Shown here in pieces: positions 1-9,377 of a DNA stretch of 55,181 nucleotides. The stretch is from Clostridia bacterium (GTDB lineage: Bacteria; Bacillota; Clostridia; Christensenellales; Aristaeellaceae). The position numbers were made by a program, and so were the translations under genes. The stretch spans positions 1 through 55,181 of the forward strand of contig JAFRTK010000129.1 in NCBI GenBank assembly GCA_017427165.1. Direction: 5' to 3'. The stretch's first letter is position 1. Each line of letters starts with the position of its first letter. A model generated the notes under the pieces. That model was not told the DNA's origin, ran no database searches, and saw only the letters and a program-made list of their open reading frames with translations.

Positions 1-1401
1 TACCTGTATTTCGTTTTCGAGGATCCGATTCCCGGCTATACCACCACATACGGTTTTGAAGAGCACGGTGTTTTCGACCAGACGGACAGTATTGAAATCG
101 TTAACACCACTGTACGCGGCGAACTGGATGTTACCAAGACATGGGCCGGGGACAACAGCGCCGACAGGATCTATTTCACCGTAAAGAGAAACGACACGGA
201 TATTACTGCCGATATCGTTCTCGCACCGGCTGATTACTCCCTGACAGAATCGGACGTCAACAAGAACGTGAACCACCTTTCCCTGGTGCTCCGAAAGAGC
301 GGCAGCGGATGGGACACCCTGAAAATCAAAAACCTGATGCTGGCGGATTACAAACCGAATCCGGCAGACGATATCCCGTACAGGTATTCAATCCAGGAAA
401 TCGGCTATCACGACGCTGACGGAGACCACTGGAAAGAAGGCCAGGTCCTGCCGGTGCTGGCCGGCTACAGCATGAGTGAGCTGGGCGGGGCAGCAACAAA
501 AACCGGGAATGCAGAAAGCGGAGCGGTCGGGCTGGGCACAACGGCCAGCACAATAACCATCCATAACGAAACGCCGACAGAACTGTCCTTCACCAAGATC
601 TGGCGGAAGAACGGCTTCCCCCTGGCATGGCAGGAGCCGATTACGGTGACCATGAACGCGTACGCGGACAATCCCGCCGCAGATGTGCTGACTGACGCTG
701 TATATACACTGAGCCCGGACAGCCATACAGGCTGGACGGCAGAAGCGAATGATGACGGATCGGTGACTTTCAAAATTGAAAACCTGAGGGCGTTTGACGA
801 CAACGGCAATGCGCTGACATACTACGTGAAGGAAACGGCCATCAACGGCTATACCACCACCTATGCCGCGGCAGACGGGCGGGTAATTGCAAACGGTGAC
901 CGGGCCCTGGACGGACAGCAGATCATCAACACGAAATATATCGATATTCAGGTGATCAAGCAGAAAGCGGGAACAACAGACCGGATGACCGGAGCTGAAT
1001 TCCGCCTTGAGCGGAGGAACGGCGAAAACGGGTATGAGATCGTGCAGGATGCCGAACCGGTGGATGCCAGCGGTGAACTGCTGTTTGAAGGACTGCCGGA
1101 TGGCGAATACCGGATTGTGGAAACGAAGGCACCGCCCGGATATATGCCGCTTGCGTCCGGTATCCCGTTTACGATTGCAGACGGAAAAGTCAGCGAAGGG
1201 TCGGTCGGCGGATCAAGCCTGGTCACCTATACATCCGCGACGGAGAGCACGCCTGCGGCATTCACCGTGGACAACAGGCCCGGCGTGAAGCTGCCGTCCA
1301 CGGGCGGAGAAGGCACCGCGCCGTATATCCTGACCGGTATCGCACTGATGGCACTGGCAGGGATGATCCTGATGGACCGGAAAAGAAAAGCCCATAAATG
1401 A
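1..1401 (+). CDS. LPXTG-anchored Cna-B/SpaA-fold surface protein (5' partial)
   Basis: The frame is open from the first base, so the N-terminus and signal peptide lie outside the window; about 466 codons remain. Repeated beta-sandwich modules of the Cna-B type are visible (a domain beginning near LSFTKIWRKNG), followed by a SpaA-like domain carrying the pilin-style E-box YRIVETKAPPGY, whose Glu normally catalyses an internal isopeptide bond. The C-terminus is a complete sorting signal: LPSTG, a hydrophobic segment (ILTGIALMALAGMILM) and a basic tail DRKRKAHK. Sortase should link it covalently to peptidoglycan. Family knowledge suggests an adhesin or pilus subunit; the pilin Lys motif (VYPK-like) is not obvious, so adhesin versus pilin is undecided. 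It ends at a strong terminator and is a separate unit from rimP. Confidence 0.9.
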   Translation, partial: YLYFVFEDPIPGYTTTYGFEEHGVFDQTDSIEIVNTTVRGELDVTKTWAGDNSADRIYFTVKRNDTDITADIVLAPADYSLTESDVNKNVNHLSLVLRKSGSGWDTLKIKNLMLADYKPNPADDIPYRYSIQEIGYHDADGDHWKEGQVLPVLAGYSMSELGGAATKTGNAESGAVGLGTTASTITIHNETPTELSFTKIWRKNGFPLAWQEPITVTMNAYADNPAADVLTDAVYTLSPDSHTGWTAEANDDGSVTFKIENLRAFDDNGNALTYYVKETAINGYTTTYAAADGRVIANGDRALDGQQIINTKYIDIQVIKQKAGTTDRMTGAEFRLERRNGENGYEIVQDAEPVDASGELLFEGLPDGEYRIVETKAPPGYMPLASGIPFTIADGKVSEGSVGGSSLVTYTSATESTPAAFTVDNRPGVKLPSTGGEGTAPYILTGIALMALAGMILMDRKRKAHK

Positions 1402-1406
1402 CAGGT

Positions 1407-1438
1407 CCGGGAGCTGAGAAAACGGCTCCCGGATTTTT
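1407..1438 (+). terminator. Rho-independent terminator of the LPXTG gene
   Basis: An 8-bp GC-rich stem (ccgggagc 1407-1414 with gctcccgg 1425-1432) is followed by a T-rich tail, starting 5 nt after the stop codon. Confidence 0.85.
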
Positions 1439-1474
1439 CATGTAAAAGTGCGCTGAAGCCTTGAAAAAAAAGGA

Positions 1475-1503
1475 TTGCAAACCCATATGAAGTATGTTAT
1501 ACT
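1475..1503 (+). promoter_or_regulatory. Sigma-A promoter of the rimP-nusA-infB operon
   Basis: TTGCAA (1475-1480), a 17-nt spacer, then TATACT (1498-1503) preceded by the extended -10 dinucleotide TG (1495-1496). Transcription would start near 1510, giving a leader of about 190 nt before rimP. Confidence 0.7.
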
Positions 1504-1510
1504 GACGTGC

Positions 1511-1664
1511 GTGTGGTGATTCACACAGTATATATGGCATAACGCCTTGAAAGAAGGGTTTATCGTAAAGAGTGGAAAAGGCCTGAAGGTTCCCGGAGCA
1601 CGGAAAGGAACGGCTTTTCCGGCTGGCATGGGGACTGAAGAAGGGTCTTGTTTCCGCTCTTTTT
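1511..1664 (+). ncRNA. Structured leader of the rimP operon, attenuator-like
   Basis: Three helices can be drawn in the untranslated leader. A small hairpin is formed by gtgtg (1511-1515) and cacac (1522-1526). A 12-bp long-range stem pairs aaagagtggaaa (1567-1578) with tttccgctcttt (1651-1662), with one G-U pair, and runs into five T (1660-1664). Nested inside is cggaaa (1601-1606) with tttccg (1616-1621). The long stem plus U-run resembles an intrinsic terminator with a structured loop, 36 nt before the rimP start. Autoregulation by the encoded NusA is an inference; no known riboswitch class was recognised. Confidence 0.5.
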
Positions 1665-1699
1665 GATTGCCCGGAAAGACAAACAGAAACGGAGCACAA

Positions 1700-2188
1700 A
1701 TGGCAAAAGCGGAAGTTGCGGCAATTGAAAAACGGTGCGAAAAAATCGCGGAGGACATGGGCTACGAGCTGGTGGACGTCGCGATTGAAAAAGAGCCGAC
1801 GGGGAAGTACCTGCGGTTCTACATCGACCGGCCGGAAGGCATCTCCCTGGATGACTGCGAGGCATACCACAAGGCAGTCCGCCAGCTGGCAGACGCGCTG
1901 GATTATGACTTCATGGAAGTCTCCTCACCGGGGATTGACCGCCCGCTGAAGAAGGACCGCGATTTTGAGCGCGCGCTGGGAACAGAATTGGAAATCAAAC
2001 TGTTCAGGGCGATTGACGGCGTGAAGGTGATTACCGGAACGCTGGCCGGAATCGAGGACGGCGACATTGTGCTGGATACGCCGGAAGGCGGGAAGCGGGT
2101 TGCCCGCAAGGCCGCGGCGCTGGTGAAGCCGATCGTCGACATGAGCGGTGTGGAGGATGTCGACCTCGGCGACGAAACAGAACAATAA
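1700..2188 (+). CDS. rimP: Ribosome maturation factor RimP
   Basis: RimP assists 30S subunit maturation in the cytoplasm. The 162-residue product has the family's two-part build: an N-terminal alpha/beta domain ([18 protein letters not shown]; the [18 protein letters not shown] stretch typical of RimP) and a C-terminal SH3-like barrel ([10 protein letters not shown]). The ATG at 1700 is preferred because GGAG (1691-1694) lies 5 nt upstream and the protein then begins [11 protein letters not shown]; a TTG 33 nt upstream in frame would add unconserved residues lying in the leader stem. It is the first gene of the operon and is followed by nusA after 37 nt. Confidence 0.95.
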   Translation: MAKAEVAAIEKRCEKIAEDMGYELVDVAIEKEPTGKYLRFYIDRPEGISLDDCEAYHKAVRQLADALDYDFMEVSSPGIDRPLKKDRDFERALGTELEIKLFRAIDGVKVITGTLAGIEDGDIVLDTPEGGKRVARKAAALVKPIVDMSGVEDVDLGDETEQ

Positions 2189-2225
2189 TTGCACTGACAA
2201 CGGATACGAAAGAGAGGATGCACCA

Positions 2226-3413
2226 ATGAAGTCGGAAGTTATTGAAGCCATCAGAATGCTGGCAAAGGAAAAGGAAATCAGCGAGGAATCGCTGTTCGGG
2301 ACCATTGAGGAGGCGCTGAAGGCTGCTTACAAGAAGAACCTTCCGAAGGGCGAGAACGCTCCGAACAACCTGGATGTGACGGTGAACCGGGAAAACGGCG
2401 CCATTTCCGTGTATGCCCGGAAGCTGATCCTGGAAGACGAGGAAATCGAGGATCCCACGAACCAGATTTCCCTGAAGGACGCGCAGAAGATCAACCCCAC
2501 CTACCAGATGGGCGATATCGCTGAAGTGAACGTGACGCCGAACGGCTTCCTGCGGGTGGCCGCGCAGACGGCGAAGCAGGTGATCATCCAGCACATCCGT
2601 GAAGCGGAGCGCGGCAAGATCTACGACGAGTATGTGGAGAAGGAGAGCGAAATCCTGACCGGTATCGTCGAGCGCATTGAGCCGAAGGTTGTGTATGTGG
2701 ACCTGGGCCGGACCGAAGGCGTGCTGGAAAAGGACGAGATGATCCCCGGCGAAACCTTCCATGACGGCGACCACATCAAGGTTTACATCCTGGAGGTGCA
2801 CCGCAGCAACCAGAATTCCGGATACACCCCGCAGGTGTATGTGAGCCGGATCCATCCGAACCTGGTGAAGCGCCTGTTCGAAATGGAAGTGCCGGAAATC
2901 GCCGGCGGCATCGTGACGATCAAGAACATCGCCCGCGAAGCCGGAAGCCGGACCAAGATCGCCGTGCACAGTGCAGACCTGATGATCGACCCCGTCGGCG
3001 CCTGCGTCGGACAGCGGGGCGGCCGTGTGGACCGGGTTGTGGCTGAACTGAAGGGCGAGAAGATCGACATCATCAAGTGGAGCAGCAATCCCGCGGAATT
3101 CGTGGCGAACGCCCTGAACCCGGCGCACGTGCTGAGCGTGTACCAGGCGCGGGATGAGAAGGCCTTCCGTGTGATCGTTCCGGACAACCAGCTGAGCCTG
3201 GCCATCGGCAAGGAAGGGCAGAACGCCCGCCTGGCCGCGAAGCTGACCGGATGGAAGATCGACATCAAGAGCCAGAGCCAGGCCGCTGAAATGGACGACA
3301 TGGTGGACGAGAACGGCCAGGCGACCGAATACGTGCAGGTGGAGACGCCCACGTATGACAGCTTCACGATGGACTTCGACGCCAGCCTGCTGGGCGACGA
3401 CGACACGATGTAA
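2226..3413 (+). CDS. nusA: Transcription elongation/termination factor NusA
   Basis: NusA binds RNA polymerase and nascent RNA and controls pausing, termination and antitermination. The 395 residues show, in order, the N-terminal polymerase-binding domain ([16 protein letters not shown]; 1-130), an S1 domain (about 138-200, [20 protein letters not shown]), KH1 (about 230-298, with [14 protein letters not shown] and [12 protein letters not shown]) and KH2 (about 316-350, with [20 protein letters not shown]). The acidic C-terminal repeats of proteobacterial NusA are absent, as usual in Gram-positives. GAGAGG (2212-2217) supports the ATG at 2226. The next gene, rnpM, starts 10 nt after the stop. 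Confidence 0.97.
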   Translation: MKSEVIEAIRMLAKEKEISEESLFGTIEEALKAAYKKNLPKGENAPNNLDVTVNRENGAISVYARKLILEDEEIEDPTNQISLKDAQKINPTYQMGDIAEVNVTPNGFLRVAAQTAKQVIIQHIREAERGKIYDEYVEKESEILTGIVERIEPKVVYVDLGRTEGVLEKDEMIPGETFHDGDHIKVYILEVHRSNQNSGYTPQVYVSRIHPNLVKRLFEMEVPEIAGGIVTIKNIAREAGSRTKIAVHSADLMIDPVGACVGQRGGRVDRVVAELKGEKIDIIKWSSNPAEFVANALNPAHVLSVYQARDEKAFRVIVPDNQLSLAIGKEGQNARLAAKLTGWKIDIKSQSQAAEMDDMVDENGQATEYVQVETPTYDSFTMDFDASLLGDDDTM

Positions 3414-3423
3414 GGAGCCATAG

Positions 3424-3711
3424 ATGAAGCCGAAGAAAATCCCCATGCGGATGTGCGTCGGATGCCGGGAAATGAAGGAAAAGAAGACGCTGATCCGCGT
3501 GGTGCGGAATCCCGAGGGAGAGGTTTCCATCGATCCCACGGGCAAGAAGAGCGGCCGCGGCGCGTATGTATGCCGGAATCCGGAATGCCTGAAGCGCGCG
3601 ATCAAACAGAAGCAGCTGGAACGCCAGCTGGAAGCGGTGCTGGGACCGGAAACGGCCGAGGCGCTGCAGGCCGAACTGGCGGCGGCGCTCGCGGGAGACG
3701 CCCATGAATGA
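3424..3711 (+). CDS. rnpM: RnpM/YlxR family RNA-binding protein
   Basis: This small cytoplasmic RNA-binding protein (95 aa) belongs to the DUF448/YlxR family; the Bacillus subtilis member binds RNase P RNA and modulates its activity. Seen here are the signature [20 protein letters not shown], the GRGAYVC element and a Lys/Arg-rich helix. The C-terminal Ala/Glu-rich helix (after residue 75) is less conserved. The ribosome-binding site overlaps the nusA stop (AAGGAG 3412-3417), and the 3' end overlaps ylxQ by 8 nt, so translation of nusA, rnpM and ylxQ is probably coupled. Confidence 0.93.
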   Translation: MKPKKIPMRMCVGCREMKEKKTLIRVVRNPEGEVSIDPTGKKSGRGAYVCRNPECLKRAIKQKQLERQLEAVLGPETAEALQAELAAALAGDAHE

Positions 3712-4009
3712 GCAGCGGCTGAAGGGCCTGATGGGCCTGTGTGTACGGGCCGGACAGGCGGTGTTCGGTGAAGACGCGTGCCGGAAGGCCATTACGGCCG
3801 GACAGTGCGGAATCCTGCTTGCGGACGGCGACATGAGCCGGAACACGCGGGAACGCTACGAGCGCGTGTGCGAAGCGACCGGAACGGAAATGGCAGTGCT
3901 TCCGGCAGGACTGCTGGAGGATGCCACGGGACGGCCCGGAGCGGCGATGGCCGTGAAGGCGGGCTCGTTTGCGGAACAGATATCCTGCTGTATGAAACAG
4001 GACAGCTGA
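3704..4009 (+). CDS. ylxQ: L7Ae-family ribosomal/K-turn RNA-binding protein YlxQ
   Basis: A 101-residue L7Ae/L30e/S12e-fold protein. YlxQ-type proteins bind kink-turn RNA and copurify with ribosomes in Bacillota. Support comes from the opening [19 protein letters not shown], the glycine-rich core and the conserved place between rnpM and infB. The ATG at 3704 overlaps the rnpM 3' end by 8 nt. The middle of the protein is divergent from better-known members ([14 protein letters not shown]), so ligand specificity is not predictable. Confidence 0.85.
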   Translation: MNEQRLKGLMGLCVRAGQAVFGEDACRKAITAGQCGILLADGDMSRNTRERYERVCEATGTEMAVLPAGLLEDATGRPGAAMAVKAGSFAEQISCCMKQDS

Positions 4010-4066
4010 GGAATACCAACTACGACTATTTTAGATGCCGGAAAACGGCGGGGGGACAAACGTCGA

Positions 4067-6949
4067 ATGGCGAAGGTAAACTTGAAAGATGCCACCAAGG
4101 GACTTGTGGACGAGGCTTCCGAAATTCTGGAAAAGGCCGTAGGAATGCGCCGTGAGGCGGATTCCCTGATGGACGCGCTCCGCAGGATGGACGCGGAAAT
4201 GAGCCGCCAGAAGGAAGAGGAGGAACTCCGCCGGAAGCAGCAGGAGCAGCTGAAGGCCCAGTCCGCCCACACAAAGGCGTTCACCATGCTGGACGAAGAC
4301 GAAAAGCAGATGATGCAGGCTGCCATGCAGGAAGAGCAGGCGGCTGCCGCCGAAGCGCCCGCGGAGGAGAAGAAACCCGAACCGAAGCAGGAAGCGGAAG
4401 AACCGGTGAAGGCCGAGCCCAAGGCTGAGGAAAAGCCGGAAGCCCCTGCGGCGGAAGAAGAGAAGAAAGAGCCCGCGCCGGAACCCGCGAAGCCTGCCCG
4501 CCCGGCAGAGCCGAAGAAGCCGGCGATCGGCCAGATCGTGAGCCGGCCCGGAGACACTCCGCAGCGTCCGGCCCAGGGCGCGGCACGCCCGGCAGGCCCC
4601 TACGGCCGTCCGGCAGGACAACCCGGCCAGCCCGGACTGTACGGACGCCCGGCGGGACAGGGCCCGTACGGCCGTCCGGCAGGACAGCCCAGCCAGCCCG
4701 GCCAGCCCGGACAGTACGGACGCCCGGCGGGACAGGGCCCCTATGGCCGTCCGGCAGGACAGCCCGGCCAGCCCGGACAGTACGGACGCCCGGCGGGACA
4801 GGGTCCCTACGGCCGTCCGGCAGGACAGCCCGGCCAGCCCGGACAGTATGGACGTCCGGCGGGACAGCAGGGCCAGTATGGCCGTCCGGCAGGCGGCCCC
4901 CAGGGCGGTGCACGTCCGCAGCAGGGCGGCGGATTCGGCCAGAACCGCGGCGGCGCCGGTGCGGGCCGTGCACGGACACCCGAACTGACGGTACCGATGG
5001 AAAAGGAACGGGTATCCAACTATGACCCGAACAAGAAAAACTATATCCGCCAGCACGATCCGGAGCATGTGAGCCGGAACCGGAAGCAGGCGAGCAAGAA
5101 CACCTTCAACGGCTATGACGATGAGGTGATCCGCGGCGGCAAGCGCGCCCGGGCCAAGAAGCCCAGCGCCCAGCAGATGATGGCGCCCATCAAGATTGAG
5201 ACGGCGTACATGGCCGGCGACACCATCACCGTGCGCGACCTGACCGAAAAGATCGGCAAGCCCGCCGGCGAAATCATCAAGAAGCTGTTCATGCTGGGCA
5301 ACATGGCCACCATCAACAGCGAAATCGACTTCGACACTGCCCAGCTGGTGTGCTCCGACTTCGAGATTACCCTCGAGCGGAAGCAGGAGCAGACAGCGGA
5401 AGCCGCGCTGGTTGCCGAAGACTTCGACGATACCGAGGAGAACCTCGAGACCCGTCCGCCGGTCGTGACCATTATGGGCCACGTTGACCACGGCAAGACG
5501 AGCCTGCTGGACTACATCCGGAAGAGCCGGGTGACGGCCGGGGAAGCCGGCGGCATCACCCAGCACATCGGTGCGTACACCGTGGATGTGGACGGACGGC
5601 AGATCACCTTCCTCGACACCCCCGGCCACGAGGCGTTTACCGCCATGCGTGCCCGCGGAACCCAGGCGACGGATATCGCCGTGCTGGTTGTGGCGGCGGA
5701 TGACTCCGTAATGCCGCAGACTGTTGAATCCATCAACCACGCCAAGGCGGCGGAAGTGCCGATTATCGTGGCGATCAACAAGATGGACAAGCCGGCTGCG
5801 AACCCCGAAAAGGTGAAGCAGGACCTGACCCAGTACGGCCTGGTGTGCGAAGACTGGGGCGGCGAGACGATCTGCGTGCCCGTATCCGCGCATACCGGTG
5901 AAGGCGTGGACGAACTGCTGGAGATGATCCTGCTGCAGGCGGACGTGCTGCAGCTGACGGCCAACCCGAACCGGATGGGCCGCGGCGTAATCATCGAAGC
6001 GAAGCTGGACAAGGCCCGCGGACCCCTGGCGACCGTGCTGCTGCAGAACGGTACGCTGCATGTGGGCGACAGCATTATCGCGGGTATGGCTTCCGGCCGT
6101 GTCCGCGCGCTGATCAACGACAAGGGCGAGCGGGTGGAATCCGCCGGTCCGTCCATGCCGGTTGAGATCATGGGCTTTGACGATGTTCCGAGCGCCGGTG
6201 ACGAGATGATCGCCGTGAGCGACGACCACCTGAGCCGCCAGGTTGCGGACGAGCGCCGTGAAAAGCTGAAGGCCAGCCGTGAGGCCACCATGGCCAAGAT
6301 GAGCATGGAGAACCTGTTCTCCACCATCGAGGCGGGCAAGGTGACCACACTGAACCTGATTATCAAGGCAGACGTGCAGGGCTCCGTGGAAGCGGTGAAG
6401 CAGGCCATGGAGAAGCTGAGCAGCGACGAGGTGAAGATCCGCGTGCTGCACAGCGCCGCCGGTGCCATCACCAAGGACGACGTGAACCTGGCATCCGCGT
6501 TCAACGCCATTATCATCGGTTTCAACATCCGGCCGGATGCTTCCGCCCGGGAAGCCGCGGAAAAGGCGAAGGTGGACGTGCGGCTGTACACGGTTATCTA
6601 CAAGGCCATCGAGGATATGGAACTGGCCATGAAGGGCATGCTGGAGCCGGAGTACCGCGAGGTGCTGCTGGGCCATGCTGAGGTCCGGAACGTATTCAAG
6701 ATCACCGGTTCCGGCATCATCGCCGGCTGCTATGTGCAGGACGGCAAGGTGCAGCGGAACGCGAGTGTCCGCCTGCTGCGTGACAACGTGGTCGTATTCG
6801 AAGGCAAGCTGAGCAGCCTGCGCCACCTGAAGGACGACGTGAAGGAAATGGCGGCCGGCTATGAATGCGGTATGAGCCTGGAAGGCCACAACGATATCAA
6901 GGAAGGCGATATCGTCGAGTGCTACATCATGGAGGAAATTCCGCGCTGA
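4067..6949 (+). CDS. infB: Translation initiation factor IF-2, repeat-expanded N-domain
   Basis: IF2 is the GTPase that delivers initiator tRNA and joins ribosomal subunits. The 960-residue protein has a coiled, Glu/Lys/Ala-rich N-terminal part (about 1-165), a Pro/Gly/Gln repeat tract (about 178-276), an IF2-N helical domain (about 375-430), the GTPase domain (G1 GHVDHGKT near residue 471, G3 DTPGHEAF near 518, G4 NKMDKP near 570) and domains II to IV ending in [12 protein letters not shown]. It is longer than many Bacillota IF2 proteins because of the repeat tract. The start has a G-rich Shine-Dalgarno (4049-4055). The 172-nt gap to rbfA carries a twin-hairpin RNA element. Confidence 0.97.
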   Translation: MAKVNLKDATKGLVDEASEILEKAVGMRREADSLMDALRRMDAEMSRQKEEEELRRKQQEQLKAQSAHTKAFTMLDEDEKQMMQAAMQEEQAAAAEAPAEEKKPEPKQEAEEPVKAEPKAEEKPEAPAAEEEKKEPAPEPAKPARPAEPKKPAIGQIVSRPGDTPQRPAQGAARPAGPYGRPAGQPGQPGLYGRPAGQGPYGRPAGQPSQPGQPGQYGRPAGQGPYGRPAGQPGQPGQYGRPAGQGPYGRPAGQPGQPGQYGRPAGQQGQYGRPAGGPQGGARPQQGGGFGQNRGGAGAGRARTPELTVPMEKERVSNYDPNKKNYIRQHDPEHVSRNRKQASKNTFNGYDDEVIRGGKRARAKKPSAQQMMAPIKIETAYMAGDTITVRDLTEKIGKPAGEIIKKLFMLGNMATINSEIDFDTAQLVCSDFEITLERKQEQTAEAALVAEDFDDTEENLETRPPVVTIMGHVDHGKTSLLDYIRKSRVTAGEAGGITQHIGAYTVDVDGRQITFLDTPGHEAFTAMRARGTQATDIAVLVVAADDSVMPQTVESINHAKAAEVPIIVAINKMDKPAANPEKVKQDLTQYGLVCEDWGGETICVPVSAHTGEGVDELLEMILLQADVLQLTANPNRMGRGVIIEAKLDKARGPLATVLLQNGTLHVGDSIIAGMASGRVRALINDKGERVESAGPSMPVEIMGFDDVPSAGDEMIAVSDDHLSRQVADERREKLKASREATMAKMSMENLFSTIEAGKVTTLNLIIKADVQGSVEAVKQAMEKLSSDEVKIRVLHSAAGAITKDDVNLASAFNAIIIGFNIRPDASAREAAEKAKVDVRLYTVIYKAIEDMELAMKGMLEPEYREVLLGHAEVRNVFKITGSGIIAGCYVQDGKVQRNASVRLLRDNVVVFEGKLSSLRHLKDDVKEMAAGYECGMSLEGHNDIKEGDIVECYIMEEIPR
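4598..4893 (+). repeat. In-frame tandem repeat in infB encoding YGRPAGQ units
   Basis: Nine YGRPAG motifs occur in about 99 residues. The basic DNA unit is about 66 nt (22 codons, [14 protein letters not shown] then YGRPAGQG), present roughly four times; the second copy has a 12-nt insertion. Codon choice alternates consistently inside each unit (ggccgtccggcagga versus ggacgcccggcggga), so the tract grew by duplication of the 66-nt block rather than by convergence. Length is always a multiple of three, so the frame is kept. Confidence 0.85.
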
Positions 6950-6986
6950 TTTATGTAAATCCGCGTAGATAGAAGGTAAAAGGGTT

Positions 6987-7035
6987 TCGCATCTGCGGAT
7001 GCGACCAGGGCTTTCCGATCGCCCTGGACCTTCGG
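6987..7035 (+). ncRNA. Twin-hairpin RNA element, copy A (infB-rbfA gap)
   Basis: Hairpin 1 pairs tcgcat (6987-6992) with atgcga (6999-7004) around C-TGCG-G, a UNCG-type tetraloop. Hairpin 2 follows with no linker: ccagggc (7005-7011) with gccctgg (7021-7027) and loop tttccgatc. The conserved tail accttcgg (7028-7035) follows. A second copy of the same length lies at 36615-36663 with compensatory changes in the first stem. Downstream, tttttc (7047-7052) could act as a weak termination tail. No known RNA family was recognised. Confidence 0.65.
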
Positions 7036-7121
7036 CTGGAATTGCCTTTTTCGATATTGAAATGCACCAAACAAAGAAACACCCTGCACCTTCACGACAT
7101 TATTTGATTTAAGGAATTGGA

Positions 7122-7505
7122 ATGAGCAGTTATCAGAGAATTGACCGGATATCGGAGGAAGTCCGCCGCGAGCTGGACGCGATTATCCGGGAAGAGCTGA
7201 ACGACCCCCGGGTGGACGGAACCTTTTCCATCACCCGGGCGGAAGTGACCGGCGACCTGCGCTTCGCGAAGGTTTATGTGAGCGTGCTGGAGGATGACAA
7301 GCGGGACGGCCTGATGGACGCCCTGAAGAACGCCAAGGGCTTCATCCGCCGCTCCCTCGGAAAACGGATGATTATCCGCTACGCGCCGGAGCTGATTTTC
7401 GTCAGCGACAAGAACATTGAGTATGGCGTGCATATCGCCAAGGTACTCTCGGAGACCATCAAGACAAATGATCACGGGGGAGAACAGGATGAAACGGAAT
7501 CCTGA
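7122..7505 (+). CDS. rbfA: 30S ribosome-binding factor RbfA
   Basis: RbfA is a KH-fold protein that binds immature 30S subunits and helps 16S rRNA 5' end maturation. The 127-residue product has the expected opening (YQRIDRISEEVRRELDAII), the EELNDPRV segment, the TRAEVTGDLRFAKVYVSVL strand-helix region and the PELIFVSDKNIEYGVHI end. The start follows taaggaattgga. Its last 17 nt overlap nrnA in another frame, which indicates coupling. Confidence 0.95.
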   Translation: MSSYQRIDRISEEVRRELDAIIREELNDPRVDGTFSITRAEVTGDLRFAKVYVSVLEDDKRDGLMDALKNAKGFIRRSLGKRMIIRYAPELIFVSDKNIEYGVHIAKVLSETIKTNDHGGEQDETES

Positions 7506-8463
7506 AGCGGTTGCGGAAGCCATACGGGAAGCCCGGAGCATCGCGATTGTCAGCCATGTGAACCCGGACGGGGACACGATCGGCTGCGCGGCCGCGATGC
7601 GCCTCGGCCTGCTTTCCATCGGGAAAGAGGTTGCCTTGTTCTGCGAGGACCCAGTGCCGGACAACCTGGCGTTCCTGCCGGGCGTATGCATGTTCCGCAC
7701 CCCCGGTGAGAATGAAGGACCGTTTGACCTGCTGCTGTCGGTGGACGTGAGCGATACCGGGCGGATGGGTACATGCGAAGCGCTGCGGAAGGTGAGCCGG
7801 AAAACAGCCCAGATTGACCATCACGGGACCAACCCGGAATTCATGGAAATCAACAGCGTGGACGGAAATGCGCCGGCGGCATGCCTGCTGGTGCGCGAAC
7901 AGCTGAAGGTACTGGGCGTGGAGCTGACCGAGGATATCGCGAAATGCCTGTACACCGGCATCAGCACGGATACCGGGAACTTTGCCTTCTCCACGACAAG
8001 CTCGGAATGCTTTGAAGTGATGAGCGAGCTGATGCAGGCCGGGCTGCCGCTGGCAGAGCTGAACCGGATGCTGTTCCGCGTGAAGAGCCGGCCGCATATC
8101 AAGCTGCTGGGCCGGGCGCTGGAAAGCCTGACATTCCGCGGATACGGGCAGCAGATTGCCGTGATGAAGCTGACACAGAAGGATTTTGAGGACAGCGGAG
8201 CGACAGGACAGCACGCGGATACCATCGTCAACTACGGGCTGGATACCACCGGAACGACCATGGCACTGCTGGCCCGGGAAGCCCCCTGCGGGATGATCAA
8301 GATGAGCCTTCGCGCCAAGGAACCGGCCCGGGTGGATGACGTCGCCCAGATATTCAGCGGCGGCGGGCATGAACAGGCGGCCGGGATCACGATGCAGGGC
8401 ACGCTGGAAGAAGCAACCGAGCGTGTACTGGCAGAAATGGAACGGAAGATTAAAGCGGAATGA
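7489..8463 (+). CDS. nrnA: DHH/DHHA1 phosphoesterase, NrnA-like oligoribonuclease/pAp phosphatase
   Basis: The product (324 aa) resembles NrnA, which degrades short oligonucleotides and dephosphorylates pAp. Motifs in order: SHVNPDGDTIGC near residue 21 (first metal ligands), SVDVSD, the QIDHHGTN DHH motif near residue 110, STDTGNF, and the DHHA1 glycine motif SGGGHEQAAG near residue 290. The ATG at 7489 is chosen because a G-rich Shine-Dalgarno (7476-7482) lies 6 nt upstream. It overlaps rbfA by 17 nt and truB by 4 nt (ATGA), typical of this operon in Bacillota. Confidence 0.92.
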   Translation: MKRNPEAVAEAIREARSIAIVSHVNPDGDTIGCAAAMRLGLLSIGKEVALFCEDPVPDNLAFLPGVCMFRTPGENEGPFDLLLSVDVSDTGRMGTCEALRKVSRKTAQIDHHGTNPEFMEINSVDGNAPAACLLVREQLKVLGVELTEDIAKCLYTGISTDTGNFAFSTTSSECFEVMSELMQAGLPLAELNRMLFRVKSRPHIKLLGRALESLTFRGYGQQIAVMKLTQKDFEDSGATGQHADTIVNYGLDTTGTTMALLAREAPCGMIKMSLRAKEPARVDDVAQIFSGGGHEQAAGITMQGTLEEATERVLAEMERKIKAE

Positions 8464-9353
8464 ATGGCTTTTTCAATATCATGAAGCCCGCCGGGATGAG
8501 CAGCGCTGCCGTGGTGGCAGTGATGCGGCGGCTGACGGGAGAAAAACATGTAGGCCATGCCGGGACGCTGGATCCGGAAGCCGCGGGTGTTCTGCCTGTG
8601 ATGACAGGGAAGGCCGCGCGGCTTTTTGACTACCTCGTGGACAAGGAAAAGGAATACGAGGCGGTATGCGCCTTCGGCAGCCGGACGGATACGCAGGACG
8701 CGACCGGCACCGTGCTGGAAACGGGGGAAAACTACCCGGACCTGGACACGGTACGGGAAAAGGCCGCGGAACTGACCGGCGATATCATCCAGAAGCCGAG
8801 CATGTACAGTGCAATCAAGGTAGGCGGGAAACCGCTGTATGTCCGGGCACGGAAGGGCGAGACCGCCGAAGTGCCGGAACGCACGGTGCATATATACGCG
8901 ATTGATGTGGCCGGCGAAGAGCCGGACCACGGCGTGCGCATCCGGGTAAAATGCGGCAGGGGCACCTATATCCGGACCCTGTGCGAGGACCTGGGAAAGA
9001 AATGCGGGTGCCCGGCCCATATGCGGAGCCTGGTGCGCACCCGGAGCGGCGTGTTCACCCTGGATACCGCCATCCCGCTGGATGAAGCGCGGGAACTGGC
9101 AGAACGGGGAGAGCTGATGAGCCGGATGATGGCGCCGGACGCGCCGATCGGCCATATTCCGCGGATTTACATCCGGCCGCGGTTCAGCAAGGCGGTGGCC
9201 GCCGGGGCAAAGCTTCCGGCTGAAGCCGTGATGAATGAACTGCCGGAAGACGGAACCATCGTCCGGGTTTACCTGGAGGATCAATTTTGGGGCATGGCGG
9301 AACGACAGGGCGATCTGATTGTCTGGCGGGCCGTAATTGCGCCGGAAAACTGA
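8460..9353 (+). CDS. truB: tRNA pseudouridine(55) synthase TruB
   Basis: TruB converts U55 in the T-loop of most tRNAs to pseudouridine. The 297-residue protein has the catalytic motif GHAGTLDPEAAGVLP (catalytic Asp near residue 38), the preceding INKPxG-type block (IMKPAGMSS), KEYEAVCAFG, QKPSMYSAIKVGGKPLY and CGRGTYIRTLCEDLG. The C-terminal part is shorter than a full PUA domain but has a matching region after residue 230. It starts inside the nrnA stop (ATGA). Confidence 0.95.
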   Translation: MNGFFNIMKPAGMSSAAVVAVMRRLTGEKHVGHAGTLDPEAAGVLPVMTGKAARLFDYLVDKEKEYEAVCAFGSRTDTQDATGTVLETGENYPDLDTVREKAAELTGDIIQKPSMYSAIKVGGKPLYVRARKGETAEVPERTVHIYAIDVAGEEPDHGVRIRVKCGRGTYIRTLCEDLGKKCGCPAHMRSLVRTRSGVFTLDTAIPLDEARELAERGELMSRMMAPDAPIGHIPRIYIRPRFSKAVAAGAKLPAEAVMNELPEDGTIVRVYLEDQFWGMAERQGDLIVWRAVIAPEN

Positions 9354-9377
9354 ACTGTTTCAGGAGAAAGACAAGAC

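Noticed and set aside
4031-6889. Very long open frame on the minus strand opposite infB (952 codons)
   Set aside because: It lies wholly antisense to a well-supported gene in GC-rich DNA; its predicted product has low complexity (Leu/His/Arg-rich) and no recognisable domain.
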